From Lepas anatifera (lineage: Eukaryota; Arthropoda; Thecostraca; Lepadidae), in the NCBI GenBank assembly GCA_034440635.1, contig JAOTON010002266.1:248001-312000 (forward strand): DNA of 64,000 bases, written 5' to 3'. The notes beneath the pieces are model-generated. The model was given only the letters and a program-made list of their open reading frames with translations. It was not told the DNA's origin and made no database searches. Of the stretch, positions 11,123 to 22,945 are shown piece after piece; the stretch's first letter is position 1, and each line of letters starts with the position of its first letter. Made by a program: the position numbers and the translations under genes.

Positions 11123-13062
11123 CACTGAAAAAAGTACGCTAGAAATCGGATTTTATCTACGGTGCCAAAATCCACTCTTCTTTCGGCGAATATTTTACAC
11201 CCGATATCAACGCAAAATGACATGAAACAGGAATAATAAAACCCCAACCCGTGGGTCGTGAAAATATCAACCAACAAAAAGTACACCATTTTTAGGATTC
11301 TTTCTACGGTGCCAAAATCCACTCCTCTTTCCGGCATTATTCCACAACCTATTTTACACCGGTGTAATGCAAAAATGGATGTGTTTTGAGGGAATATTCC
11401 TACACCACTGGAGTAAAAAGATTATCAGACAAATCGGAACAGTGTAAACTAGAATCGGGGGAGTAAAAATAGATTAAAATGTGAAATTCCCAGCGTAGAA
11501 AAATCTTCACAAGGTGTAGAATAAACCCGCGTTCAATATTCCATTGCTGCTGAAAAGAAACATGGATTAAAAACAACCCAGTTTATCCTCATTAGGCACT
11601 TGAGATTAGTTTACTCTGGTAACAATGATTAGTATACACTGATGAACATACACCCCAACGGAGAGTTTAAATCACTTGTACTTATAATCACTTCCAATCA
11701 TCTAAATACCTCTAATTAGCACTCTAATCTTGAACCATATTGGAATTGACTATCAATCACTACAATAATTTCGTTTGTCTTTGCACAGACATGGCTTAGA
11801 ATTACAACTTTCGCCATGCCATAGGATTCGCTGGTTTTGCTCCTCCCAACGTTTCCTGTTGTATCATTCATTAACACCGGACCATCACCACCCATCACCG
11901 AAGATCACTTCTTTGAGGCGCTGCACACTTCTTTTGAGGGGGATCACGAATCCCCCTGAAAGGTTGATGGCGCCCCTTGAAATGTCGTTTTCATACCTTT
12001 GCCTTAAAGGAAGATACGCGAAAAAATTATTATTGTGGTTTCTTGTCATTTTTTGGGAGGCCACTCACTTATTATCAAAATAGGTTAATAATTCCGATAA
12101 AATGCTGAAACCTTCACCCATCACTTACTTCTCGAAAACTATTTAAAGTTGAAAAGTAATGTTTTTTGTAATAAAAATAGCTGTTCTCCTGTATTTGTAT
12201 TTGAATTAATTTTACAAAGCCTTTAAAAACTACAAAATGAATTAGTTTGCCCTACAAACGCAAAAAACATAATTACTCAAGTCTTCAGCGGTTTCGTACC
12301 TCGGGTCTTGAGTCATTTTCTGCTTTAGCCCCAGGATGACAAATCTTTTGCGTCTGATAGGTCATGTGACCCGGTTTGAGAATTCCTAGGCTTCTGATTG
12401 GTTAATTGTGATTTTTGAGCCCTATATTTCTGTTTCAAAAGAGTTTTGGAATGTTGCTTTTTTAAAGTAATTTTTTCTGTAGTAGTCCAAAGTTCTACAT
12501 CACTGTTTAGGATAGATATGACCTAATTCTTAGAGAAATTGATAGCCTTAGCCATGTGTACGTCATATACACCGATATGAGGTGTACCGGTAAAGCCGTC
12601 TAGAAATGTTGACTTTTAGAGCAATTTTAAGGCATTTGCAGGCCGAATTCGCAAAAATGAGAATAGGACTTCTGAAACAACTTTTTATGACCTTTTGATC
12701 TAGACAATAAAAATTGTTTTGCGTATCTCCCTTTAAGAAACGAGATTTTTCCTCGCAACGGGATCTGGTGGCTCCTGGCAGGTTTTGGAGCCCACAGGAA
12801 GCCGGTTTTCGCCCACAATTGGAGCCCCTGGTCCGGATACAATTACCCTGTGGGTCTATAGGGCTAATCCCACCACCCCTCCCCGCTGCTGTCGGAGATG
12901 AGGAGACCGGCTCCCCACCTTTGGCTTGTAATATCATTGAAAAAGCCTAATATTAGTGCTCATAAACCCTTTATCACTGGCCCTGCCCTACCACCACCCA
13001 CCGTGGAGCTTGCCCCACACTTGAAGTTCTATACACTTGAAACTCTGTAGCCCTTGAAGTGG

Positions 13063-13066
<4 letters not shown>

Positions 13067-13134
<68 letters not shown>
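13067..13134. repeat. TA microsatellite
   Basis: Uninterrupted (TA)n of about 68 bp within G1. Confidence 0.95.
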
Positions 13135-13135
<1 letters not shown>

Positions 13136-13264
13136 CCACAGGCGTTGCTACTGGGGACCTGGGGAAGAACTGGGCCCCCTCTTTTGGAGAGAAAGTGAGA
13201 AGGATGGCAGCTCTTTTGGCCGAAAATAGCATTGAATATGCAGGGTCTAACTGATGTAGGTAGT

Positions 13265-13685
13265 GTTCTATCACTACCCCCCCCCACTCGAACATCTAGG
13301 GCGTCGCCAATGGCGGGGCGGGGGGCCCGGCTGCAGCCACAGGGGGCCGGGGTAAAACACAGGGGGGAATGCTCTGCAATTGCTGAGAATAGGGGCTCGG
13401 CTTCGGCAGTGGGTCAGGGGTAAATTCTGAGGGGTCCAGTCGCAGACTCAGAGCCTCTAAGTGGACTACAAGGGACCCGGGTACGCTACATTTGGGTGGC
13501 ATTTTGAAGGCAATTTGCTGGGCTGGGGTACAGCCACAGCCAACGGGCCCCTTTGCGGGGGGTGGGGGTAGTGGCTGTGCAGAGGGGTGTTTCTTTTCAG
13601 TGCTTAAGGTGAGCCGCAAGGCGGGGGCGATCGCCTTATCGCCCCCCCCCACTTGGATTCACCCCTGGTGTTGGAATTGGTGAAA
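13265..13685 (-). mobile_element. GC-rich insert with hAT-like terminal motif (family O)
   Basis: The right end reads, on the minus strand, CACCAGGGGTGAATCCAAG followed by a G run and GGCGATCGCC. Closely similar wording (GGATTCAGG-like, G run, GGCGATCGCC) occurs at 50,930-50,965. CAGGGG-type termini are common in hAT MITEs; boundaries and target duplication are not resolved. The frames on both strands reflect high GC content only. Confidence 0.4.
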
Positions 13686-14793
13686 TTTCGCATTTTTCAT
13701 CGATAAGTCCGCCATATTGAACTTATGATCTGTATACTGACCTCGATTTATAAACCACGAGAGAAGAAAAAAGTTAATGACCATGATCTCTCTAGGTAAA
13801 AATACGACACAATCATATTTCCATCAAAGTACAAATATGTAGGTACAATCAATCCAAGTACAGTACAAGGATAGGTTGGACAGCAAGGGGAGAAGTGGGA
13901 CAACTTGTCCCAGGTCTTCCCACCCCGCAATTTTTTCAGAATTGCAATGTCAGCAAAATTAAAACCCCTTTCATTGTTCGAAGCTGGGAAAGATCGATGG
14001 AGAATGCGACACCAGCTTTATTGCACCAAAATACAGAACTTTTCGTTGCATATTTAACAGAAAATCCACTCAAGAAAACGTAAAAATTAACTTTTTAAGG
14101 AACACTCACCTCTCGCTTCCAGCACCCACCGGAAAAGGAAGTTGACGCCCTAGTGATGTGCAGCGGCACGTGTAGAGCGGAAATCAGCTGAAAATTATAT
14201 TTTTGGCTCACTCGTGGATTCGATAATGGGGGTGTCCCCCTTCTCCTGCGTCCCAGTTCTCCCCACTCTCCCCTACCTGTACGAGTCGTGATCAATCCTC
14301 TGAATGCGGAACTGCGGTGGGTAGTTCAAGCTCAGAACTGCAGCAGAAGGGAAATGGCGCGATTCCACCCACGTGTAAACGGTAGTAAAAACATACCTTC
14401 CTCCATCATAGAAACACACCCAAACGAAAATCAGAAGAATAAATACATTCATCTAGGGTAGCTAAATCATTCAAGAACTTGTTTTAATCTATTGGCAGGA
14501 TTGTTTCACCACAGAAGAGTGAAACCATTCTTGGGTCAGTTTGTGAGTTCTATAGAAATACTCTGAGGTGATACATTTACACCTTTGCATTTTCAGTACG
14601 AATGAAACTGCACTGTGCTAAAATGAAATAGTGATTAATCTACCACATGCGTGTAATATTGCACCTTTTATTCTAATATTAAGCTGGATGTCGGAATATA
14701 TTTACCAGGAATTCTAAACAAATTCTTGATAATGGGGTAATTTTAGGAGCAGACAGATTGAAATTCTACGCTTGAGGTGTTGTTTTTTCAGTG

Positions 14794-14952
14794 AGTGTAG
14801 TTTGCAGTCGTTCGCGAGCATTATACAGTGTGATTGAACGACAGAAGGCAAGCCATTGATGTAGCAAGCAAACAGGAGCGGCGAGAGATGACCTGCTTCA
14901 GGAGTGCCTGATGTCACTGGGATCCATGAAGAGCAGTGGCCATTCACAACCA
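14794..14952 (-). pseudogene. LINE reverse-transcriptase fragment (catalytic region)
   Basis: Minus-strand remnant reading VVNGHCSSWIPVTSG, then SPLLFACYINGLPS, then LANDCKLH. These correspond to the RT fingers/palm block (S-G-x-P...L-x-P-L-L-F-x-x-Y-I-N-x-L-P) and to the catalytic box, where the usual YADD has decayed to LAND. The piece is bounded on both sides by copies of element G. Joining it to 18,851 and to 11,122 restores reading order in the LINE, so G1 and G2 inserted into one element. Confidence 0.85.
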
Positions 14953-15776
14953 CACTGAAAAAGTACCCTAGGAATTGGATGTTTTATACGGTGCCAAAAT
15001 CCACTCTTTTTTCCATGAATATTTTACACCCGATATTTCTAGATTGAGAAGCGTAAAATGCCATGAAACAGGAATGATAAAACCCCAACTCGTGGGTTGT
15101 GAAAATATTAACTTCGAAAAAGTACACAACTTTTATGATTTTTTCTACGGTGCCAAAATCAACTCCTCTTTTCGGCAATATTCCACAATCCATTCTACAC
15201 CGGTGTAATGCAAAAATGTATGTATTTTGAGGGAGTATTATTATACCACTGGAGTAAAAAGATTGTCAGCTAAACCAGAATGGTGTAAACTAGAAGTGAG
15301 GGAGTAAAAATAGATTAAAATGTAAAATTCCTAGTGTAGAAAAATATTCACAAGGTGCAAAATGAAACCACGTTCAATATGACATTGCGGCTGAAAAGAA
15401 ACACCGATTAAAGAAACGGCCCAGTTTAATCTCATCAAGCGTTTGAGGTCAGTTTACTCTGATTAGGCTGATTTATATACTCTCTGATAAGCATACACTG
15501 CAACGGAGAGTTTAAATCACTTGTTTTCATAATCACTTCCAATAATCTAAACACCTCTAATTTGCACTCTAATCTGGAACAATATCTAAATAGACCTTCA
15601 ATCACTATAATAATTTAGTTTCTCTTTGCACAAACATCATATAGGCTTCTGGTTTTTGTCTTAGGCTTCCTCGTATTACACTTCCCAGCTTTTCCTCTTT
15701 CATATCCGCTTACCACTGCATCATTACCACTCATCACTGCCCATCACCTGTTTGAGGCACTGCACAACTTTCTTAA

Positions 15777-16345
15777 CACGCGCACTGGAGGGGTCTCGGA
15801 GGCCAGCCCCCCACCTATTTTTCCGAGGTGGCCGGACTACCGTTCATGGCCAAAAGCGATAACTTTACCTAGGTGATGGCCTCTGTGACCTGTTACTAAA
15901 TCTGATATAAACAAAGGTCACCCACCATTGGTTAGCTTATACTCTGGGGAGCACCCAGTGTAAAATCACGATGACTTTTTTAAATTTTAAATTTAAAGAG
16001 GAGGTCATAAGGTCACGAGGTCAAAACCTGACCTGAAGGAAAAGTTTTTATTCTATTTTTTCTAATATAAACTGATGTATCTTCTATCCAGCGATATCCG
16101 TAGAAACTAATTTAGATTAGCCACTTTTAGGATGTAAAATTATTTCTGATTCAATGTTTGTGTTAGCCTTGAAACCTTCATGACCTTTATCTGGTGACCT
16201 ATTTGACCTTTGGACCTGAAAATGGGCCCAAATTGATATTTTTTATAAATGGCATTGAGTAAAAGTTTGATGGAAATCTGAGGAGTGGGTCATGTTGGAC
16301 TTTTTCGTGCCTACCTGGACGATTTGTCCTAGAGGAATGACCCAT
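15777..16345. mobile_element. Family A-type left end joined to family L
   Basis: TTAA (15,773-15,776) precedes CACGCGCACTGGAGGGG, which matches family A up to GGTGGCCGG near 15,830. After that the sequence departs from A and instead matches, in inverted orientation, 59,345-59,610: GGACAAATCGTCCARGTAGG, CTCAGATTTCCA, and a CTAAAAGTGGCTRATC block on the reverse strand. No matching right end is seen before the E element, so either the right end is lost or L is a distinct subfamily using A-like ends. Confidence 0.55.
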
Positions 16346-16647
16346 CTATATCCCGAGAGTGGCTAACAAAAGCATCGCTACGGGGGTGGGGGAGGGGGCG
16401 GGGGCTGAAATCCCTCTACTGTTCGGAAACGGGTACATTCGATATCTGTGCTGGGATACCATTGGATATGCTTAATTCAAGTGAAAATATAGGTTACCAC
16501 TACTTCGCCACTGTGGATCCGGGCTTCTTGTAGAAAATCCTTGACGACGCCCTGGATGCCGGACAAAGATAGGTATATAAACGATTCATATGGGAGGTGG
16601 CCAAAGCTTTCCAAAATTTTCTGATAAAATCAAGAAGATTCACTTAA

Positions 16648-17883
16648 CCCTATTTCCGTCAGGCTCCCGGCTACCCCTATTTCCGGCAAGGGGGTCAATA
16701 TCGGCCCCCTAAGATCTCGTAATCTAACCGGCCGATTTTGAAAATTTAAAGTGCCATAGATTCCTCTGCTGCTAAACTTTATTTTGAAAAAAGAAAATTT
16801 CAAAATTTTTATTTTTTAGGAGAAGGTCGTGCAAAATATACAATTTTTGTGTATTTTTTAGATTTCCATAACCCTTGTCTCTGTTGTACGATTTTCACAA
16901 AACTAGTTCAGATTTACAAATAATTGACCCAAAATTTTCATATACTCGAGTTACGCAAAAATTCGAAATTCAATGGCAGTTCCAGGACCAGGACTATGAG
17001 GGGAAATATATACAACCTAAAAAGTTTTTGTTACGCGGATTAGAAGCCGTCATATACTGCTTGGCATCTTTGACACATAAATAAATGAGAAAAAAGTGAA
17101 AAACTCATCAGGGGCGGATGCAGTAAGGTAAAACAGTGGGGTAAAATACATACCAACAATATGCGAATGGTATGCATGAGTATATTAGTCCCTCGACTAG
17201 TTGAAATTTAATTTCTGATAATTTTTACCCTCCCATGGCAGCTCTGGGAAAGGGGGTGACATAGGCGGATCAAGGACTCGTCGTGGGGGGTGGGGGTGAT
17301 TGGAAACACATTTTCAATATACAACGATATTGAGTCGCGGCGGTGATACTGGCTGGGAATATACATTTTGAAAATGTGTAGTGACTGGACACGCCTCTGG
17401 TAATCTAGAATTGGGTTATAACTATTTTGAATTTTCATATACCCAATTGTATTCGCCCTGGCACGGCTGTAAGCAGTCTTCTCACTTACTAAAGTTTAGT
17501 CCTTCTTGATAACATTCCCCCCATTTTGAACTGCTGTAATCGCCCCTGATGAATACAAATAGTGACAATTGTGAATGCACTATCATCTCACATAAAAAAA
17601 TGATATAATAAAACCATATAACTGGTATCAGGATCAGCAGAGACGGCTTCCTTTTACAAAAAACCCATCGCATACGACAATACTTGGTTTGTGGATAGAA
17701 CCTCCCCAAAAACCCAGCCATAGCTCCGCCCCTGGTAAATGTATAATCTTGATAATTTCATAAAACCTGCCTGTACTAGTTTTAGGAAAAGTCAGGAAGT
17801 TTCAAAGTTCTATCGCAAGCCGTTTCGGAGATATTCTCGAAAAACCTGAAGGGGGGCAATATTAGCCCCCTGCCGGAAATAGG
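16648..17883 (+). mobile_element. Family E TTAA element, complete copy (E2)
   Basis: A 1,236-bp element flanked by TTAA at 16,644-16,647 and 17,884-17,887. Termini are CCCTATTTCC and GGAAATAGGG, giving the TTAA-CCC...GGG-TTAA signature typical of piggyBac-type elements. The left end carries a repeat of its own terminal motif (CCCTATTTCCGGCAAGGGGG after 16,675). No transposase-sized frame is present, so it is a non-autonomous derivative. It contains at least one nested MITE. Confidence 0.85.
17105..17552. mobile_element. CAGGGGCGG-ended MITE nested in E2
   Basis: Termini TCATCAGGGGCGGATGCAG and, on the reverse strand at the other end, TCATCAGGGGCGATTACAG form an inverted repeat. hAT-like by terminal motif, but no clear 8-bp duplication is seen. 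The same insert occupies E1. Inside it, further termini of similar style (an ACGCCTCTGG end near 17,393) suggest deeper nesting. Confidence 0.55.
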
Positions 17884-17887
17884 GTTA

Positions 17888-18232
17888 AGACTCGGAGTGG
17901 TCACGTGGCGCCGGCTGTCCCGGCATAGTGGGCGCCGGCCAGGCGGTGGGCACGTCCGGTGGGCTCCCGCTCGCAGAGCTGTCACCTACGGAGACCGCGA
18001 GCGAAATTTGCCGGTTGGGAACTGTTTAAATGTTTAAATGTCAAGTGTCACGTTGGTTCGTCTATGTTTCGTGTGAATGTGTCTACCTGTTGTGCTTACG
18101 AACCTACATGTTTATAGATAATTTTGAGAAAGGCGCCCTGAGTTAAGTCCGCTAGGACTTTTGCGCCGATCTCGATGTAACCTTTTGAAAACCATTGTAT
18201 ATGAATAAATTATCGTATCGTATCAGGCCCAT
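17888..18232 (+). mobile_element. Probable 3' end of a second non-LTR retrotransposon
   Basis: A GC-rich 5' part is followed by an AT-rich stretch and ends ATGAATAAATTATCG with TATCG repeats (18,211-18,224). A short-repeat tail after an AATAAA-like signal is typical of 5'-truncated LINE ends. No RT motif remains. Family E abuts its left edge at a TTAA. Confidence 0.45.
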
Positions 18233-18850
18233 TGAGGCAAATTCAACAGCTCTCTGCTATTTTTTGCACCTAGCTAGAATGATTTAATCTTCGTTTCTTC
18301 TCCACGACTAGACTAACCTCCACGCGTCGTGATCAACACTCTGTGGAATGCAGAACTGTAATGTGGTGGTTCAAGCTCAGAACTGTAGCGAAAACAAAAT
18401 GGCACGATTCCACGAAAGTGTTAACTGTAGTAAGAAATACCTTCTTATATCATAGAAACACACTCAAATGAACATCAGAAGAATGAAAACATTCCTTTAG
18501 CGTAGTTAAATCAGCACATTTCTCGTTTTAATCTATTGGCAGAATTGTTTCACCACAGGAGAGTAAGACTATTATTGAGGCAGTTTGCGAGTTCCATAGA
18601 AATACTCTGCAGAGTACATGTACTGATAAAATTACCCCTTTGCATTTTCAGCACGAATGAAACTGCCAGGTGCTAAAACAACACCGAGATTCAATTACCA
18701 CACGCTTGTAATGTTACACTTTTAATTCTGAAATTAAGCTGGTTGTCAGAATAGATTTACTAAGAATTCTAGACAAATGCTTAAAAATGGGGTACTTTTA
18801 GGACAAGACAGATTGAAATTCTAACGCTCGAGGTATTGTTTATTTCAGTG

Positions 18851-19640
18851 TACCCGCTGCTCTCTCCCAGAAAAGTAAGATTTTAGCCATGCCAAAGCTG
18901 TACCTGTGATTTTGTAGGATTTCCCATCTTATGAAGCACTAGACTGTGATTTACACTTTGAAAGGCTGAGCTGAAATCTGTATAAATCACATCGGCTTGT
19001 GAGCCAGCGGATACGTTGCTCCAGGCCACGCCACCGTGGATCCCAGGTTAGTAATACTTGAGCGTCCAAATATTAAACCGTTTTGTTGACTAGTTAAAAC
19101 AGGTTGTACGTGAAAAACAATGAAACATTTAATACCTTTTCCAGGGCCTTGCTAAAAAGTGGTGTCAGGCCTTGCTAAAGAGTGGTGTCAGGCTTATAAT
19201 TTTATAACAAGAGGCGCACGACTTGGCACCTTTCTTATGAATCAGGACTATATTTGCACGTTTCCACTTGTTTGGACACACAACTTGTTCAAGGGAGAGA
19301 CGACAAAGCTTTGCTATGGGCACAGACAGCTCATGGGCGCACACATGAATGATGCGTGCGCTCAGGTCATCAGGGCCGCTGCTTTGTACCTATTTGTAGC
19401 CAACAAAGTTTCCCGCACAACACCCGCTGAGATGTTGAAAAAGCTAAGATTGTGGAGCTCATAATCAGGACCTAAAGGCAGGCGGTCACAGTTGGATCTG
19501 AAAACTTGTTTGCAAATGCACGGTTCAAAAGCTCGGCTTTTGCGCGATCATTTTTGACTTTTCGGGTCTCCATCCAGCAAGAAAGGCATCACAACACTTT
19601 CGGATTTCCACATGATCCCGTATCACCAGAGGCACAGTAG
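18851..19640 (-). pseudogene. LINE reverse-transcriptase fragment (N-terminal RT region)
   Basis: Minus-strand remnant, reading down from 19,640: DRAKAELLNRAFANKFSD, then GPDDLSARIIHVCAHEL, LCRLSLEQVVCPNKWKRANI, VLIHKKGAKSC, and ISLTPLFSK. After about 120 bp follow DVIYTDFSSAFQSVNH (RT motif A; first catalytic Asp present in YTDFS) and LVLHKMG. These blocks are collinear with the start of a LINE RT domain. Stops and frameshifts are present. The piece ends at the G2 boundary in the sequence for SGREQR and is continued at 14,952. Confidence 0.85.
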
Positions 19641-19849
19641 TGTGTGCCCCCCCATCGGTGCCGGAGTGCGCCTTTGATCGCTAGGTGGTGTACCCCGTTT
19701 GGCCTGTGCCGCTCGACCACATGTAGCGATTACAACTATGCTTTTTTGGTCAGTTGGGACATTCTGTTGCGTTTCAAAGCACCCAAGAAGAGTATGGGCA
19801 CCTTATCCGTGTCTAGATAATGCCTCATCGTCGCCAATAGTCCTACAGG
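19641..19849. other. Unassigned sequence upstream of the LINE
   Basis: No recognisable protein motif continues beyond about 19,640 on the minus strand. Confidence 0.4.
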
Positions 19850-20015
19850 AGAAGCTAGTCTGGTGCCCCTTGAGCTCACCATGGTGCCCCCTGAGGTGGT
19901 ATTGGCCCATTGAGCTGTTTGCGTGTCCTCTGAGTTGATTTGGTACCCCTGAGTCAACCTGGTGGCCCCTGAGCAAATCATTGTGTCTCCTGAACCTATC
20001 TCACGTTCTCTGACA
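19850..20015. repeat. Degenerate tandem repeat of about 20 bp
   Basis: About eight diverged units of the form TGGTGCCCCTTGAG plus a variable hexamer. This explains the repetitive residues in the 168-aa minus frame (19,736-20,242), which is therefore not a good gene candidate. Confidence 0.6.
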
Positions 20016-20543
20016 GAGGTCAGAAAAAAGTTCAAACTTGCCAACGCAATATGTTCAGCTGTCGGAGAGTCGGTACATTTTTCATTATTCCCATACTGCA
20101 GCATTTCTAGTCTTCTTACATGTGAACATTGCAAAAAGTCTTGCATTTTAGTGTCCAATATTAAATCTAACATTGTAGAAAGTTTTAGGTACTTTTGAGG
20201 TATTGATTTTTCCACTTTGTAGACTATTTGATCATTAGACATTTAGAGAGTTATTCATGGGGACATTCTGGCTATGACTCTTTGTTCTTGAGGATTAATT
20301 AAAATGTGGTCTATTCGAGCCGTTGACTATTTGAACATCGCGCAAACCTGTTTGCCTCTGTAATCCTTCTGCTTCATTATGTTGACTGGCGCTACCTCGA
20401 GCAAACAAACTGTTCTCAGCCATTCTGAACGAATCATGAGCCGGGGCAGATTTTGGAGATGTCTGGCCGTGCACCCCGGGCACTGTTGTTAAGTGAATCC
20501 GTTCGTATTCCTGGTGGAAGGTGCTGGCAGGTGGTCGTGCCCC
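20016..20543. other. Unassigned sequence
   Basis: No gene, tandem repeat or family match is evident. Confidence 0.45.
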
Positions 20544-20810
20544 GGGCCCCATTTCATAAAAGGTGTAACTTATGCTTATAGCGTAGAAGTAGCATAATGC
20601 AGCATAGAAAGTGAATAATACACCACAATCTTGTTTCACAAAAATGCAGCGTAAAATACAACTACTTGCAAAGTTACGCTGCTCTAAGCTACGCTGTACT
20701 GGAATGCAGCGTGGAATATTGCCAATATTGTTTCATATAGCAGACAACATGTACGTTGAATATGTAAAACACGCCTGAAAAGCTATGCAAAATATAGCAG
20801 CGTAACATTT
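20544..20810. repeat. Dispersed repeat beginning GGGCCCCATTTCATAAA (family M)
   Basis: It shares its start and a TTGCAAAGTTACGCNGT block with 905-970. Internally it repeats TGCAGCGT and related words (GCAGCGTAAAATA, GCAGCGTGGAATA). Probably a DNA-transposon end; type unknown. Confidence 0.5.
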
Positions 20811-21796
20811 ATCAGACAATGAAGCAAAACATGAAAAATATATAATTTCTTATGAAATTCTGAATCTGAGGCAACATTAGGTAGTGTAGTGAAAGACAAA
20901 AAGAGACATGAATGTAAAATAAGCTTAAATAAAAAAGTGTGCAAGGTCTTCCTTGCACAGTTATGAAGTGCATGTTGCACATGCCAAATTGAGCTCATAT
21001 ATAGAGTTCTATGGCCATTTGGTATGCCAAAAATGATTATAGCTATTGATGCAAATACACAGGAAAGCTGACATTGATTTTTACTTTGACTTTCTCCCGT
21101 TACTGTTATTTTACAGTCTAGTGAGGACAGAACCCTAGATAGGCTGACACTGACAAAGTGTTATATGGAGTCTATGGAGGGTAAAAATTCAATTTAAGGC
21201 ATCTGTCACCAGCAAAATCTAAGTATCTTTACTGAGGCCTCTGGCGAAAATAATGAAAATCCAAGTATCTTTACTGAGGCCTCTGGCGAAAATAATGATA
21301 TACCTAGGTACCTAAGTACCAGCATCTTGATCTAGTTATTCTTCAAAGATGTTTACTCACTATTCCTTTCCCAGTTTCACGAAATTATAAGGTGCGCAGA
21401 CCTTTCACAGTTCACCCATGATAAGTAAACACAATTCACCTCAAATTCCACTGAACTACACTCGCACACCAATACAATAACCTTTTTAGGGCCTTCTTGA
21501 CAGTAACTACCTAAAAAATGGGGTACGGCCAAAAACAAATACGTCATATTTTTATTTTAGTGTATCTTCCTCTACAGTATTTGTAAAAGTGCATTGGAAA
21601 CTTAAAAATCTAATATGAGCAAATAAGTACAATAATTTTCATTCAAATAATTTATTAAAAAATAGATATGCCCTTTTTAATGTTAATAAAGCAGTTATAT
21701 GCCATATTTGAAAGGGGTAATTCCATTCTGGAATTGGGCGTAATTCACGCTGCATTTGATATCTACGACGCTTTTGCGTGAATGTCACCGCTCTTT
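20811..21796. other. Unassigned AT-rich sequence
   Basis: No gene is supported. A local direct duplication occurs at 21,220-21,300: ATCTTTACTGAGGCCTCTGG appears twice about 44 bp apart. Confidence 0.45.
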
Positions 21797-22599
21797 GGGG
21801 CATTCCACGACAAATCGACAAATCGATGGGTTGAAATAACACCCTCATATCTCAGATTTGCATGAAAATTTGGGACTAGGGTTCTCAGTGGCGCTGAAAA
21901 CGACTGTGGTATTTTTAGTCTCGTCCGGATAATCGTTTCGAAGTTATAGCCTCGGGCAATCCAGCATCGGACGCGTGCATCGGACTTCTCGTTTGAGTTT
22001 TTAGCCATTTAGATTAAAGGTGTTCCTTCAAGAGGTTACATGAAAATAATTACAAAAGTCTGAAAAATACAAATATGTAAGTTTAATTATGTTAATTGGT
22101 ACGAATATGTGTAAAACCTAATTCCAAACCTTTGCAAAGATACGTCTACATATTTCCTATGTTTTTATAGACTTAAAAACAACTTCATGTAAAAGAGCAT
22201 TGCTTAAACTACATATAACGCCAATAAAAGGAATGGAGACTACAGAGTAAAATCAGTAACCAGCACCGCAGACCAAGCCCAATACCGTCGCCGGCCACTC
22301 AGCATGCAGTCGGCACGCCGCATAGACGCGTCCGGTTGGAAGTGGGGTAACGGGGAGGGGAGAACTGAGCAAGACTGCGCTTCGGTGACATTGCGAATGA
22401 GCTAGATGTGGTGTGGAGGCTACTATTGCTAACATAAGAATTTGAGCCGTTCCGAAAAAAATGAACATATTATCGGAACATTCGGAACAATTCCGACACT
22501 CTGGTGCAATTGGTGGAAAATGTAGTGGGTGGATTATGCGTCAGAAGACGATTATTACTGTTGTCTTAGGTTTGTTTTAGATAGTTTTCTTTTTCCACC

Positions 22600-22945
22600 C
22601 ATACCCTAAAAAGTTCCATGTATCCCAGTTCAATTTATATTAGAAAGCACACATCACAAACAAAAAGTCATATAGCGTCCACGCCGACAACTGCTTTTCG
22701 AACATATAAGATTAAGACATGATGCTTTAATTAAGATCTGACCCACGGATCGGAAGAACGGCTCCATCACATGGTGCCATTGAACTTCACAGATTCAATT
22801 TGAAACTCAAACCTTCTGTCCCTCATCATTCGAGAGGTCATGGACAATAACGGTCCTCGAATTAACCGGTACGAACGTGTGAATCTTTAATGTTCCTTTC
22901 CTCGCGACTACCTTATTGAAGCGTTTTCTGAGCTAAGTAGCTAAT
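22600..22945. repeat. Dispersed repeat shared with 4764-5110
   Basis: See the blocks listed for 4764-5110; same orientation and order here, inside K1. It therefore moved into K or was captured by it. Confidence 0.6.

Larger units (their letters stand above)
11123..14793. mobile_element. CACTG-ended DNA element G, copy 1 (G1), inserted in the LINE
   Basis: The ends are CACTGAAAAAAGTAC (11,123) and TTTTTTCAGTG (ending 14,793). The flanking dinucleotide AG is present on both sides, a 2-bp target duplication inside LINE sequence. About 830 bp at the left and 520 bp at the right match copy G2 (14,953-18,850). The left arm repeats the CGGTGCCAAAATC block twice. The middle holds unrelated sequence, a TA microsatellite and a GC-rich insert. 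CACTG ends with a 2-bp duplication recall the CACTA/Mirage group; that placement is inference. No transposase was recognised. Confidence 0.75.
14953..18850. mobile_element. CACTG-ended DNA element G, copy 2 (G2), with nested elements
   Basis: Ends CACTGAAAAAGTACC (14,953) and TATTTCAGTG (ending 18,850); flanks CA and TA, compatible with a decayed 2-bp duplication. The left arm 14,953-15,770 and right arm about 18,310-18,850 match G1. The interior contains a family A-type left end at 15,777, an AGGTCA-rich segment (family L), the complete family E element (16,648-17,883) and the 3' end of another retrotransposon (17,888-18,232). Confidence 0.75.

Noticed and set aside
19736..20242. 168-aa minus frame next to the LINE
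   Set aside because: About a third of it is a degenerate 20-bp repeat and it lacks LINE motifs; not credible as a gene or LINE ORF1 without further evidence.
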